Of a stretch of DNA of 64,000 nt, positions 24,751 through 33,909 are shown one piece after another (position 1 is the first letter of the stretch; the number at the start of each line of letters is the position of its first letter). The DNA is from Kaistia granuli DSM 23481 (GTDB lineage Bacteria > Pseudomonadota > Alphaproteobacteria > Rhizobiales > Kaistiaceae). Where the stretch lies: NCBI RefSeq assembly GCF_000380505.1, contig NZ_AQYH01000002.1:124001-188000 (forward strand). Direction: 5' to 3'. Under the pieces are notes generated by a model. The model worked only from the letters and a program-made list of their open reading frames with translations. It was not told the origin of the DNA and did not search any database. Position numbers and translations under genes: made by a program.

Positions 24751-26706
24751 ATGAAACGAACCCTAGGCGTTTGCTATTATCCCGAGCACTGGCCGGAGCC
24801 GATGTGGGCGCAGGACGCGAGCCGCATGGCCGAGAGCGGCCTGACATGGGTGCGGATCGGCGAGTTCGCCTGGTCGCGGATCGAGCCGGAGCCCGGCCTC
24901 TATACGTGGGACTGGCTCGATCGCGCCATCGAGACCCTGGCCGGAGCCGGTCTCCGCGTCATTCTCGGCACGCCGACTTCGACGCCGCCGCGCTGGATGC
25001 TGGACAAATGGCCCGACATGCTGCCGGTCGGCGCCGATGGCCAGACCCGAAAATTCGGATCGCGCCGGCACTATTGCTTCTCCCATTCCGGCTTTCGCGG
25101 GGACTGCGCGGCGATCGTGCGCAAGCTTGGCGAGCGCTATGGCCATTCGCCGCATGTGCAAGGCTGGCAGATCGACAATGAATACGGCAACCACAACACG
25201 ACGCTGTCGTTCAGCCCGTCGGCGCTTGCCGGATTCCGCCATTGGCTCGAACGGAAATACAGCAACATCCAGGCGCTGAACACGGCCTGGGGCAATGTGT
25301 TCTGGTCGATGGAATATGGCCGCTTCGACCAGATCGGACTGCCGAACCAGACGGTCGCCGAGGCCAACCCCAGCCACTGGATGGACTTCCGCCGCTACAG
25401 CTCGGACCAGGTAGCGGCGTTCAACAAGGTTCAGGCCGGTATCCTGCGCGCGTTCAGCGCCGCCCCGCTGATCCACAATTTCATGACGAAGTCGACGGAT
25501 TTCGATCATTTCAAGGTGGCGGGCGATCTCGATATCGCCAGCTGGGACAGCTATCCGCTCGGCTATCTGGAGAAGCACTCGACGCTCGGGGACGCGTGGA
25601 TCCAGACCTATATGCGCAAGGGCGATCCCGATTTTCAGGCGTTTCATCACGACCTCTATCGCGCCGTCGGGCGCGGGCGCCACTGGATCATGGAGCAGCA
25701 GCCCGGCCCGGTGAACTGGGCCGTCTACAACCCCGCGCCCCTGCCCGGCATGGTTCGGCTCTGGACCTGGGAGGCCTATGCCCATGGCGCCGAGGCCGTG
25801 TGCTATTTCCGCTGGCGCCAGGCGCCGTTCGCCCAGGAGCAGATGCATGCCGGCCTGCTGCGTCCGGACAGCGTCCCGGCTCCGGCGCTGGCCGAAGTTC
25901 AGGCGGCCGCCGCCGAGCTCGAGGCCATGCCGGAGGTGGATGGCGGCCAGGCCCGCGTGGCGCTGGTCTTCGACTACGAGTCGGTCTGGGCCTGGCAGAC
26001 CCAGCCGCAGGGCAAGGGCTTCGACTATTTCGGCCTGGTCTTCGATTTCTACCGCACGTTCCGGAAGCTCGGCCTGTCGATCGATATCATCCCGCCCGAT
26101 TGCGCCTCGCTCGCCCCGTATCGGGTCGTCGCCCTGCCCGGACTGCTGAGCCTCGATCCCCGCCTGCGACAGGCACTCGATGCCTTTGACGGCACGGTGA
26201 TCGCCGGCCCGCGCAGCGGTTCGAAGACGCCGGACATGAGAATCCCCACCGGCCTGCCGCCGCAGCTTCCCGGCTTTGACTGCACGGTCGAATATGTCGA
26301 AAGCCTGCGCCCCGGCGTCTCGCTGCCGATCTCTGGCGGCGGCGCCTTCCGCCTCTGGTCCGAGAAACTCTCCACCGGCATGCCAGTGCGCGAGACCCAT
26401 GCGAATGGCGACCCGGCGATCCTCGGCGACGAGAAGCACCGGTATATCGGCGGCTGGCCCGACGAGGCGGCGCTTGGCCGGATACTGCGACAGGCCTGCG
26501 ACCAGGAAGGGCTGCCGACGGTCGAACTCCCCGGCGGGCTGCGCATCCGCGATACGGCGACCCATCGGTTCTACTTCAACTACGGCCCCGAGGCGCAGCG
26601 GCTCGACGGCATCGAGATCGGCGTCGCCGAGGTGAAATGGACGCCGCTCGCAGCCCTGCCGCCGCAACGCTCGACAACCCCAAGCCGGGACGGCGAACCA
26701 TCATGA
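24751..26706 (+). CDS. Beta-galactosidase, glycoside hydrolase family 42
   Basis: The protein has 651 residues, the normal GH42 length. The N-terminal TIM barrel starts GVCYYPEHWPEPMWAQDASR. The acid/base Glu144 lies in WQIDNEYGNHNT and the nucleophile Glu315 in HWIMEQQPGPVNW. A trimerisation domain (VALVFDYESVWAWQTQPQGK) and a short C-terminal beta domain follow. There is no signal peptide, so it acts in the cytoplasm on imported galactosides; some GH42 enzymes also take alpha-L-arabinopyranosides. Its stop overlaps the aldehyde dehydrogenase start by 4 nt (ATGA). Confidence 0.93.
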   Translation: MKRTLGVCYYPEHWPEPMWAQDASRMAESGLTWVRIGEFAWSRIEPEPGLYTWDWLDRAIETLAGAGLRVILGTPTSTPPRWMLDKWPDMLPVGADGQTRKFGSRRHYCFSHSGFRGDCAAIVRKLGERYGHSPHVQGWQIDNEYGNHNTTLSFSPSALAGFRHWLERKYSNIQALNTAWGNVFWSMEYGRFDQIGLPNQTVAEANPSHWMDFRRYSSDQVAAFNKVQAGILRAFSAAPLIHNFMTKSTDFDHFKVAGDLDIASWDSYPLGYLEKHSTLGDAWIQTYMRKGDPDFQAFHHDLYRAVGRGRHWIMEQQPGPVNWAVYNPAPLPGMVRLWTWEAYAHGAEAVCYFRWRQAPFAQEQMHAGLLRPDSVPAPALAEVQAAAAELEAMPEVDGGQARVALVFDYESVWAWQTQPQGKGFDYFGLVFDFYRTFRKLGLSIDIIPPDCASLAPYRVVALPGLLSLDPRLRQALDAFDGTVIAGPRSGSKTPDMRIPTGLPPQLPGFDCTVEYVESLRPGVSLPISGGGAFRLWSEKLSTGMPVRETHANGDPAILGDEKHRYIGGWPDEAALGRILRQACDQEGLPTVELPGGLRIRDTATHRFYFNYGPEAQRLDGIEIGVAEVKWTPLAALPPQRSTTPSRDGEPS

Positions 26707-28145
26707 TCGAACTGCACTCCTTCTATGTCGACGGGCGCTGGGTTGCCCCGGCCGGGCGGGCCCGGATCGATGTGATCGACCCGTCGACGGAAGAACCGAT
26801 CGCCACGCTCGCCCTCGGCGACGAGGCCGATACCGATCGCGCGGTCGCCGCTGCCAGGGCGGCCTTTCCGGCCTGGAGCGCGGCGCCGCTGGAGACGCGG
26901 TTGGCGGCGCTCGAGCGGCTGGTCGCCGTCTATGAGCGCCGGTCGGACGAACTTGGCCGCGCGATCAGCCTGGAGATGGGCGCGCCGATCGACATGGCGA
27001 AATCAGCCCAGGTCGGCGCCGGCATCAGTCACCTGCGCCATTTCATCGAACGGGCGCGCCGCTTCGAATTCGAAGGCTGGCTGGAGCCCGGCGACACGGC
27101 CCACCGCCTCGTCCGAGATCCAATCGGCGTCTGCGGACTGATCACACCGTGGAACTGGCCGATGAACCAGATCCTGCTCAAGGTGACACCGGCGCTCCTG
27201 ACCGGCTGCACCGTGATCCTGAAGCCGTCGGAGATCTCACCCCTGTCGGGGCATATCTTCGCCGAGATGGTGCACGAGGCCGAATTCCCGGCCGGCGTCT
27301 TCAACCTGCTGCATGGTGACGGCGCCGGTGTCGGCTCGCGCCTCGCCGCGCATCCGGGCGTCGACATGATCTCGTTCACCGGCTCGACCCGCGCCGGCAT
27401 CGCGATCACCCGCAACGCCGCCGCCACGGTCAAGCGCGTCAGCCTCGAGCTCGGCGGCAAGGGCGCCAACATCCTGTTCGCCGACGCCGATGACGCCGCC
27501 GTCGAGCGCGGCCTCGGCAGCTGCTTCTACAATAGCGGCCAGGGCTGCAACGCGCCGTCGCGGATGTTCGTGCATCGCGATATCTACGACCGCGTCGTCG
27601 AGACGGCGGCCAGGCTGGCCGGAGACATCGCCGTACGACCGGCCTCGGAGCCGGGCGAGCATCTGGGGCCGGTCGTCTCGGCCCGGCAGTTCGAGCACAT
27701 CCAGACGATGATCGCGGCCGGCATCGCCGAAGGCGCCCGGCTGGTGGCGGGCGGCCTCGGCCGACCGGACGGGCTGGAGCGCGGCTATTTCGTCCGCCCC
27801 ACCGTGTTCGCCGACGCGACGAACCAGATGACCATCGCCCGTGAGGAGATCTTTGGTCCCGTCCTGGTCATCCTTCCTTTCGAGACGGAGGACGAGGCGA
27901 TCGCCATGGCGAACGACACCGTCTACGGCCTGACGAACTACGTCCAGACCCGCGACATGGAGCGCGCCCGCCGCGTCGCCCGTGCCATGCGTTCCGGCAT
28001 GGTCGAGATCAACGGCGTCGGTCGCCGGTTGAGCACGCCCTTCGGCGGGTTCAAGCAATCCGGCAACGGTCGCGAAGGCGGCGACTGGGGCATCGAGGAG
28101 TTCCTCGAAGTCAAGGCGATCAGCGGCTGGGACGCCGCGAACTAA
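26703..28145 (+). CDS. NAD(P)-dependent aldehyde dehydrogenase
   Basis: The protein has 480 residues of the ALDH superfamily. The conserved Asn151 is in TPWNWPMNQ, Lys174 in ILKPSEISP, Glu249 in LELGGKGAN and the catalytic Cys282 in GQGCNAPSRM. It is fused into the galactoside operon by a 4-nt overlap with the GH42 gene, which suggests it oxidises an aldehyde arising from the imported sugar, such as a lactaldehyde, glycolaldehyde or a semialdehyde of an oxidative pentose route. The active-site context GQGCNAP differs from the usual GQxCxA/T by Gly before Cys. The precise substrate is unknown. Confidence 0.88.
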   Translation: MIELHSFYVDGRWVAPAGRARIDVIDPSTEEPIATLALGDEADTDRAVAAARAAFPAWSAAPLETRLAALERLVAVYERRSDELGRAISLEMGAPIDMAKSAQVGAGISHLRHFIERARRFEFEGWLEPGDTAHRLVRDPIGVCGLITPWNWPMNQILLKVTPALLTGCTVILKPSEISPLSGHIFAEMVHEAEFPAGVFNLLHGDGAGVGSRLAAHPGVDMISFTGSTRAGIAITRNAAATVKRVSLELGGKGANILFADADDAAVERGLGSCFYNSGQGCNAPSRMFVHRDIYDRVVETAARLAGDIAVRPASEPGEHLGPVVSARQFEHIQTMIAAGIAEGARLVAGGLGRPDGLERGYFVRPTVFADATNQMTIAREEIFGPVLVILPFETEDEAIAMANDTVYGLTNYVQTRDMERARRVARAMRSGMVEINGVGRRLSTPFGGFKQSGNGREGGDWGIEEFLEVKAISGWDAAN

Positions 28146-28171
28146 GCTTCCGCCCCCCGTGCATACCCCCT

Positions 28172-28200
28172 GCCCGATGCCTCCCGGCATCGGGCTTTTT
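28172..28200 (+). terminator. Intrinsic terminator of the galactoside operon
   Basis: A perfect 10-bp stem GCCCGATGCC/GGCATCGGGC with a 4-nt loop is followed by TTTTT, 26 nt after the aldehyde dehydrogenase stop. Confidence 0.9.
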
Positions 28201-28309
28201 CATGCCGGAATCCGGCCGCCAATCCGCGGCGGGCGACGCGTCGCGACACGGCCGTGAAGGGGAATCGGCGGATCATGGCGCATCGACGCCGATGCCGGCG
28301 CCAGGCAAC

Positions 28310-28364
28310 TTGACAGACACGAAGCGAGCTTCTAATCACAAGTTCAGCAAAACCTGTATGACAG
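28310..28364 (+). promoter_or_regulatory. Promoter and GntR-type operator before the gntR-like gene
   Basis: TTGACA (28310-28315) and TAATCA (28333-28338) are 17 nt apart. Just downstream, CTGT-ATG-ACAG (28354-28364) is a palindrome with the GT-N3-AC core of FadR-subfamily operators, placed to block transcription of the regulator and of the operon behind it. Confidence 0.55.
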
Positions 28365-28380
28365 CTTTCGGAGTTTTGAC

Positions 28381-29088
28381 ATGCAGCCTGACCGAGTGAA
28401 TGGCGGAGGACTGGTCGGCGACGCCATCGGCGCCATCACCCGCCATATCCGCGAAAACGACCTGATGCCGGGCGACAGGCTGCCTTCGGAAGCCACGCTG
28501 TCCAAGGAGCTGAACGTTTCGCGCACGGTGGTGCGGGAGGCGTACCGGTCGTTGGCGGCGATGCGGATCATCGAGCTCGCCACGGGCAAGCGCGCCACCG
28601 TTTCGCCGATCGATCATGGCGCGATGTCGCTGATCATCGAGCACGGCGTCCACACCGATCAGATCAACGTGCAGCAGATCTACGACGTGCGCCGGACGAT
28701 CGAGACGAGGATCGTGACGCTCGCCTCGATCCGGCGCAGCGACGCCGAGGCGGCCGAGATCCTGGCCGAGGCGGCGGCGATGCGGGCCTCGATCCACGAT
28801 CCGGACCGGCTGATGGAACACGATCTGGCGTTTCACCGGGCCCTGGCGAAGGCATCGAAAAACCCGGTCTTCGCCCTGATCGTCGGCGCGTTCCAGGGCA
28901 TCGCCCGCCAGACCTGGCCGATCGGCTGGAAGAGCCGGACGTCGGACGAGGCGCGCGACGCGATGATCGCCACGCATGAAGAAATCGCCCGCGCCGTTGC
29001 GGCGGGCGATCCCCAGCAGGCCGTTTCAGCAATGGCCGTTCATTTTGACGAAAGCGTACGCGCCCTTCTGTCGGCGGGACTGTCCTGA
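28381..29088 (+). CDS. GntR family regulator (FadR subfamily, FCD domain)
   Basis: The protein has 235 residues. The winged helix reads AITRHIRENDLMPGDRLPSE with recognition segment LSKELNVSRTVVREAYRSL. The all-helical FCD ligand domain follows, with metal-type residues in IYDVRRTIETRIV, HDLAFHRALAKAS and ATHEEIARAVAAGD. FCD regulators often sense sugar acids. It is the first gene of the operon for acid-sugar dehydratase, CUT2 importer, SDR and lactonase, and ends 7 nt before the dehydratase. The site at 28354-28364 fits autorepression. Confidence 0.9.
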   Translation: MQPDRVNGGGLVGDAIGAITRHIRENDLMPGDRLPSEATLSKELNVSRTVVREAYRSLAAMRIIELATGKRATVSPIDHGAMSLIIEHGVHTDQINVQQIYDVRRTIETRIVTLASIRRSDAEAAEILAEAAAMRASIHDPDRLMEHDLAFHRALAKASKNPVFALIVGAFQGIARQTWPIGWKSRTSDEARDAMIATHEEIARAVAAGDPQQAVSAMAVHFDESVRALLSAGLS

Positions 29089-29095
29089 GGAATCC

Positions 29096-30301
29096 ATGAA
29101 GATAACTGCCATCGAAACCGTTCGGATCGCCGAGCGCCCCAACCTGCTGTGGGTTCAGGTTCACACCGACGAAGGCCTGGTGGGCCTGGGCGAGACCTTC
29201 TTCGGCGCCGCCACCGTCGAGGCGCATGTGCACGAATACATCGCGCCGCGCGTCATCGGCCGCGATCCGCTCGAGATCGACAAGCTGTCGGGCGATCTGG
29301 TCGGCTATCTCGGCTTCCGCTCATCCGGCGCCGAAGTGCGCGGCAATTCGGCCTTCGACATCGCGCTCTGGGACCTGTTTGGCAAGGCGGTGAACCAGCC
29401 GGTCGCGCAGCTGCTCGGCGGCTTCACCCGGCGCGAAATCCGCACCTACAACACCTGCGCCGGCACCGAATATATCAAGAAGGCCACCGGCCAGACCACC
29501 GGCAACTACGATCTCGGCGGCGGCCGGCGCGACTATGACGACCTGAACGGCTTCCTGCACAACGCCGACGAACTGGCCCACTCGCTGCTCGAGGACGGCA
29601 TCACGGCCATGAAGATCTGGCCGTTCGACATCGCCGCCGAGAAGTCCCGCGGCCAGTACATCTCGACCGAGGATCTGAAGAAGGCGCTGGTTCCGTTCGA
29701 GAAGATCCGCAAGGCGGTCGGCGACCGGATGGAAATCATGGTCGAGTTCCATTCGATGTGGCAGCTGCTGCCGGCGATGCAGATCGCCAAGGCTCTCGCG
29801 CCGTTCCAGACCTTCTGGCACGAAGACCCGATCAAGATGGACAGCCTGTCCAGCCTGTCGCGCTATGCCGAAGTCTCGCCGGCGCCGATCTCGGCCTCGG
29901 AGACGCTCGGCTCCCGCTGGGGCTTCCGCGATCTGCTCGAAACCGGCGCCGCCGGCATCGTGATGCTCGATCTGAGCTGGTGCGGCGGCCTGTCCGAGGC
30001 GCGCAAGATCGCCTCGATGGCCGAGGCCTGGCACCTGCCGATCGCCCCGCATGACTGCACGGGACCGGTGGTGCTGTGCGCCTCCACGCATCTCTCGCTG
30101 AACGCCCCCAACGCGCTGGTTCAGGAGAGCGTGCGGGCCTTCTACCGCACCTGGTACCGCGATCTCGTGACCGCGCTGCCGGAAGTGAAGGACGGCATGA
30201 TCACCGTCCCGCCCGGCCCGGGACTGGGCATGGAACTGCATCCGGATCTCGAAAAGACCTATTCGGTCTCCCGCAAGATCTCGGATGCCGCGTCACTCTA
30301 G
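29096..30301 (+). CDS. Enolase-superfamily sugar acid dehydratase (mandelate racemase/muconate lactonizing family)
   Basis: The protein has 401 residues. The N-terminal capping domain starts MKITAIETVRIAERPNLLWV. The barrel holds a Lys-containing TAMKIWPFD motif, metal ligands in IMVEFHSMW, FWHEDPIKM and ISASETLGS, and a C-terminal His in IAPHDCTGP. This pattern matches the galactonate/arabinonate-type dehydratases, which remove water from aldonates to give 2-keto-3-deoxy acids. The first ligand position reads Glu (EFH) where many members have Asp (DFH). The start has TGAGGAA upstream. The SDR and SMP-30 genes downstream could supply its aldonate substrate. Confidence 0.87.
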   Translation: MKITAIETVRIAERPNLLWVQVHTDEGLVGLGETFFGAATVEAHVHEYIAPRVIGRDPLEIDKLSGDLVGYLGFRSSGAEVRGNSAFDIALWDLFGKAVNQPVAQLLGGFTRREIRTYNTCAGTEYIKKATGQTTGNYDLGGGRRDYDDLNGFLHNADELAHSLLEDGITAMKIWPFDIAAEKSRGQYISTEDLKKALVPFEKIRKAVGDRMEIMVEFHSMWQLLPAMQIAKALAPFQTFWHEDPIKMDSLSSLSRYAEVSPAPISASETLGSRWGFRDLLETGAAGIVMLDLSWCGGLSEARKIASMAEAWHLPIAPHDCTGPVVLCASTHLSLNAPNALVQESVRAFYRTWYRDLVTALPEVKDGMITVPPGPGLGMELHPDLEKTYSVSRKISDAASL

Positions 30302-30328
30302 GACAATCAACGCTCGGGAGGAGCAATC

Positions 30329-31306
30329 ATGAAGAAGCTGAAGGTCACCGCGCTCGCGGCCGCCCTGTTGACGACCGTCTCCGGCATGGCGATGGCGGAA
30401 GAGAAGCTCGACATCGTCTTCGCCGTCCATTCCTCGGCCTCCAACACCTTCTGGCAGGCGGCGAAGAAGGGCTATGACGACGCCTGCGCCAAGGTCTCGG
30501 CCAATTGCCAGATGCTGTTCACCCAGACGGAAGGCTCCGTCCCCGAGCAGCTGGCGAACATCGAGGCGGCGCTGGCCCAGAAGCCGGCCGCGATCCTGAC
30601 CTCGATCGTCGACAACGCCGCGCTGGACGACGTGCTGCAGCGCGCCCGCGATGCCGGCATCGTGGTGATCGGCGTCAATGTCGACGACCTCGAGGGTGCC
30701 GACGGCAATGCCCGCCAGGCCTTCATCGGCCAGGGCTTCCTCGCCGCCGGCTATTCGCTCGGCAAGGCCCAGTCCGCCAACTTCCCGGCCGAGGGGCCGA
30801 TCAAGGTCCTGATGGGCATCTCGGCACCCGGCCAGAACTGGTCCGAGCAGCGCGGCCAGGGCGTGATCAACTTCCTCGAGGACTACAAGAAGTCTTCCGG
30901 TCGTGACATCAGCTGGGAAAAGATCGACAGCGGCACCGACCTCGCCATCACCTCGGATCGCGTCGGCGCCTATCTGGCAGCCCACCCGGACACCACCGCC
31001 TATTTCGATACCGGCTTCTGGCATGCCGGCGTCGCCCGCGTCCTCGCCGATCGCGGCGATGCGCCCGGCAAGGTGCTGCTCGGCGGCTTCGATCTGGTTC
31101 CCGAAGCCGTCGAACAGATGCAGAAGGGCTACATCCAGGTCGAGGTCGACCAGCAGCCCTACATGCAGGGCTTCATGCCCGTGATGATGGTCTACCTGAA
31201 CAAGAACTTCGGACTGGCCCCGGCGAATGTCGACACCGGCCAGGGCATCGTCAAGGCGGCCGACGCCGCCGCCATCATGGAACTGGCGGCCAAGGGCCTG
31301 CGCTGA
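30329..31306 (+). CDS. Periplasmic sugar-binding protein (CUT2, FrcB/RbsB type)
   Basis: The protein has 325 residues with a signal peptide (KKLKVTALAAALLTTVSGMA, cleavage after AMA). The ribose-type binding fold follows (IVFAVHSSASNTFWQAAKKG, ILTSIVDNAALDDVLQRARD, GGFDLVPEAVEQMQKGYIQV). It delivers a monosaccharide to the single permease encoded downstream. GGGAGGAG lies upstream of the ATG. A strong stem-loop 15 nt after the stop separates it from the permease gene. Confidence 0.9.
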   Translation: MKKLKVTALAAALLTTVSGMAMAEEKLDIVFAVHSSASNTFWQAAKKGYDDACAKVSANCQMLFTQTEGSVPEQLANIEAALAQKPAAILTSIVDNAALDDVLQRARDAGIVVIGVNVDDLEGADGNARQAFIGQGFLAAGYSLGKAQSANFPAEGPIKVLMGISAPGQNWSEQRGQGVINFLEDYKKSSGRDISWEKIDSGTDLAITSDRVGAYLAAHPDTTAYFDTGFWHAGVARVLADRGDAPGKVLLGGFDLVPEAVEQMQKGYIQVEVDQQPYMQGFMPVMMVYLNKNFGLAPANVDTGQGIVKAADAAAIMELAAKGLR

Positions 31307-31320
31307 TCCGACCTGAAACG

Positions 31321-31348
31321 CCGCGGGCACGGTGCGCCGTGCCTGCGG
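31321..31348 (+). other. Intercistronic stem-loop after the CUT2 binding-protein gene
   Basis: The 12-nt arms CCGCGGGCACGG/CCGTGCCTGCGG with a 4-nt loop contain one mismatch. No U-tract follows, so it is probably an mRNA 3'-end stabiliser or attenuator inside the operon. Confidence 0.6.
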
Positions 31349-31377
31349 ATACCGTCCGACGAAAAGGATACGCCGCG

Positions 31378-32361
31378 ATGAGACGGCTGATAAAAATCTC
31401 CCTGCAGAAGCCCGAACTCGCGGCCGCCCTCCTGCTCCTCTGCCTGATCATCTTCTTTCAGGTGATGTCGCAGGGTGTCTTCCTCAGCCTTGCCAACATG
31501 CGCGGCGTGTTCGGCCTGATGCCGGAAATGGCGCTGGTCGCCATCGGCGTCACCTTGCTGATGATCTGCGGTGAATTCGACCTGTCCGTCGGTTCGGTGT
31601 TCGCGCTCAGCCCGATGGCGATGGCGGTACTGATGACGATGGGCTGGGGCTTCTGGCCGGCCATGCTGACGGGTCTTCTGGTCTGCGCCGCCATCGGGTT
31701 CATCAATGGTTGGCTGACGATCAAGTTCGCCATTCCCTCCTTCATCACCACGCTCGGCATGCTGTTCATGGCGCGCTCGCTGACCATCGTCATCTCGGGC
31801 GGCTTCCCGCCGCGCCTGAAGGCCGACGAGATCCCGATGTGGCTGTTCGTCGAGTTCGTCGGGCCCGGCAATCTCTTCCGCGCCTCGTTCCTGTGGTTCG
31901 TCGGCATCGCGGTTCTGGTGGCGCTGCTGCTCTCCAAGACCAATTTCGGCAATTGGGTGCGCGCCACGGGCGGCTTCCTGCCGGCCGCCAACGCCATGGG
32001 CATCCCCTCGAGCAAGGTGAAGATCGCCTGCTTCATGATCTGCTCGGTGCTGGCCGGGCTCGCCGGAACGATCCAGGTTCTGCGCTTGGGCTCGCCGCTT
32101 CCCTCGATCGGCGAGGGCCTGGAACTGGCCGCCGTCGCCGCGGCCGTCATCGGCGGCACCTCGCTGCTCGGCGGCATCGGCTCGATCACCGGCGGCATCA
32201 TCGGCGCCATCCTGATCCGCGTCATCGATAACGGCATGGTGCTCAGCCAGGTCAACAGCAACTGGTTCAAATTTGCGATTGGCGCCCTCACCATTCTCGC
32301 CGTCGTCGGCAATTCCTGGCTGCGCAAGCGTGGCCGCGCCATGAAAGTGGAGACGGTTTGA
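31378..32361 (+). CDS. Sugar ABC transporter permease (CUT2, FrcC/RbsC type)
   Basis: The protein has 327 residues with multiple membrane segments. Family hallmark ICGEFDLSVGSVFALSPMAM and C-terminal VIGGTSLLGGIGSITGGIIG are present. ATG 31378 follows AAGGATAC; an in-frame upstream Met (31339) would add a non-hydrophobic stretch. It shares one base with the ATPase start (TGATG). As the only permease in the operon it should form a homodimer. Confidence 0.9.
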   Translation: MRRLIKISLQKPELAAALLLLCLIIFFQVMSQGVFLSLANMRGVFGLMPEMALVAIGVTLLMICGEFDLSVGSVFALSPMAMAVLMTMGWGFWPAMLTGLLVCAAIGFINGWLTIKFAIPSFITTLGMLFMARSLTIVISGGFPPRLKADEIPMWLFVEFVGPGNLFRASFLWFVGIAVLVALLLSKTNFGNWVRATGGFLPAANAMGIPSSKVKIACFMICSVLAGLAGTIQVLRLGSPLPSIGEGLELAAVAAAVIGGTSLLGGIGSITGGIIGAILIRVIDNGMVLSQVNSNWFKFAIGALTILAVVGNSWLRKRGRAMKVETV

Positions 32362-33116
32362 TGAGCGCCGGTGTCGCAGCAAACGGCGAACAGCCGATCA
32401 TCTCGGTCCGCAACCTGCACAAATGGTATTCCGGCGTTCATGCCCTGAAGGGCGTCAGCCTCGACTTCAAGCGAAACGAAGCCGTCGGCCTGGTCGGCGA
32501 CAACGGCGCCGGAAAATCGACGCTGATCTCGATCCTGGCCGGCCTGCATCCGAAGGACGAAGGCGAGATCTTCGTCGAGGGTCGTCCGGCCGAGATCAAC
32601 AAGCCGCGCGATGCGATGAACCTCGGCATCGAGACCATCTACCAGTATAATTCGATGGTCCCCAACATGAGCATCGCCCGCAACATGTTCATCGGCCGCG
32701 AGCCGATGAAGGCGGCGTTCATGGGGGTCGGCCTGCTCGACGAGGCGCGGATGCGCGCCGAGAGCGTCGCCGCCATCGCCAATGTCGACCTGCACCTCCG
32801 CTCCCCCGACGCCCTCGTCGGCGAATTGTCGGGCGGACAACGCCAGGGCGTTGCCATCGCCCGCGCCATGCACTTCAAGTCGAAGGTGATGATCCTCGAC
32901 GAGCCGACGAACCACCTTTCGGTCAAGGAGACGACCAAGGTGATCGGCTTCGTCAAATCGTTGAAGGAGCAGAACGTGACCGGCATCTTCATCAGCCACA
33001 ACATGCACCACGTCTTCGCCTGCTGCGACCGCGTGGTCGCGATGGCGCTCGGCAAGGTCGTGCTGGACAAGCCGATCTCCGAGACATCGATCGAAGAAGT
33101 GCACGACGTGCTGTGA
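32361..33116 (+). CDS. Sugar ABC transporter ATP-binding protein (FrcA-like, single ABC domain)
   Basis: The protein has 251 residues with one nucleotide-binding domain: Walker A GDNGAGKST at 46-54, signature LSGGQRQGVAIARAM and Walker B VMILDEPTNHLSV. Most CUT2 ATPases (RbsA, MglA) are double-length, but the rhizobial fructose system FrcBCA uses a half-length protein like this. It pairs with the permease encoded directly upstream. The following SDR gene begins at or just after its stop. Confidence 0.9.
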   Translation: MSAGVAANGEQPIISVRNLHKWYSGVHALKGVSLDFKRNEAVGLVGDNGAGKSTLISILAGLHPKDEGEIFVEGRPAEINKPRDAMNLGIETIYQYNSMVPNMSIARNMFIGREPMKAAFMGVGLLDEARMRAESVAAIANVDLHLRSPDALVGELSGGQRQGVAIARAMHFKSKVMILDEPTNHLSVKETTKVIGFVKSLKEQNVTGIFISHNMHHVFACCDRVVAMALGKVVLDKPISETSIEEVHDVL

Positions 33117-33127
33117 TGGGGAACGCC

Positions 33128-33847
33128 ATGCCGCTTTCCGGAAGACACGCCCTGATCACGGGCGGGCTGGGCACCATCGGCCGGGCGATGGCCAAGGCCT
33201 TCGTCGCCGCCGGCGCGGAAGTCACGATCCTCGATCGGCCTGGCGCCGAGCCGACCCCGGGCATGGCCAAGGACTTGGGCTGGCTCGGGGTGGATCTGAA
33301 CGATCTCGCCGGGGCAGAGGCGGCCGTCGCCGCGATCGATCGGCCGGTCGACATCCTCGTCAACAACGCGGCGCTGATCATCAACAAGCCGCACGACGAA
33401 TTCAGCCTGCAGGAATATGAGGACCAGATCCGGGTCAACTCGTCGGCGGCCTTCGCCCTGACCCGCGTCTGCGCCGCCGGCATGAAGGCCAGGCAATGGG
33501 GGCGGGTGATCAACCTGACCTCGATCACGCTCAACGGCCAGTGGGACGGCTATGTCCCCTATGTCGCCTCCAAGGGCGCCATGCTGGGCCTCACCAAGGC
33601 CTATGCGCGCGAACTCGGCAAATATGCGATCACGGTCAACGCCATCTCGCCGGGTGCGGTAGTGTCCGAGGCCGAGGACCGCGTGTTCGCCGACCGGCTG
33701 CAGGAGTTCCAGGACTGGGTGCTGAAGCAGCAGAGCCTCAAATCACGCGTCCAGCCCGAGGATATCGCCGATCTCGCCGTCTTCCTGAGTTCGGACGGCG
33801 CCCGGATGATCTCGGGACAGAATATTTCCGTCGATGGCGGCTGGTGA
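33128..33847 (+). CDS. SDR family NAD(P)-dependent sugar dehydrogenase
   Basis: The protein has 239 residues of classical SDR type: cofactor motif TGGLGTIGRAMA, NNAA motif DILVNNAALI, catalytic Ser in INLTSITLN and Tyr-x3-Lys in YVPYVASKGA, and C-terminal GQNISVDGGW. With a lactonase and an aldonate dehydratase in the same operon it is likely an aldose 1-dehydrogenase making an aldonolactone. ATG 33128 has GGGGAA upstream; ATG 33116, overlapping the ATPase stop (TGATG), is an alternative that adds MGNA. Confidence 0.87.
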   Translation: MPLSGRHALITGGLGTIGRAMAKAFVAAGAEVTILDRPGAEPTPGMAKDLGWLGVDLNDLAGAEAAVAAIDRPVDILVNNAALIINKPHDEFSLQEYEDQIRVNSSAAFALTRVCAAGMKARQWGRVINLTSITLNGQWDGYVPYVASKGAMLGLTKAYARELGKYAITVNAISPGAVVSEAEDRVFADRLQEFQDWVLKQQSLKSRVQPEDIADLAVFLSSDGARMISGQNISVDGGW

Positions 33848-33909
33848 GCCGCAGCCTACAGTCAGGCGTCGCGCGCCTTCGCCCCGCCGCCCCTCTTCAG
33901 AGGTAGATC

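Noticed and set aside
23462..24754. 430-codon open frame spanning both CUT1 permeases
   Set aside because: Same-strand frame shifted against the permeases, Arg/His/Pro-rich, no hydrophobic segments.
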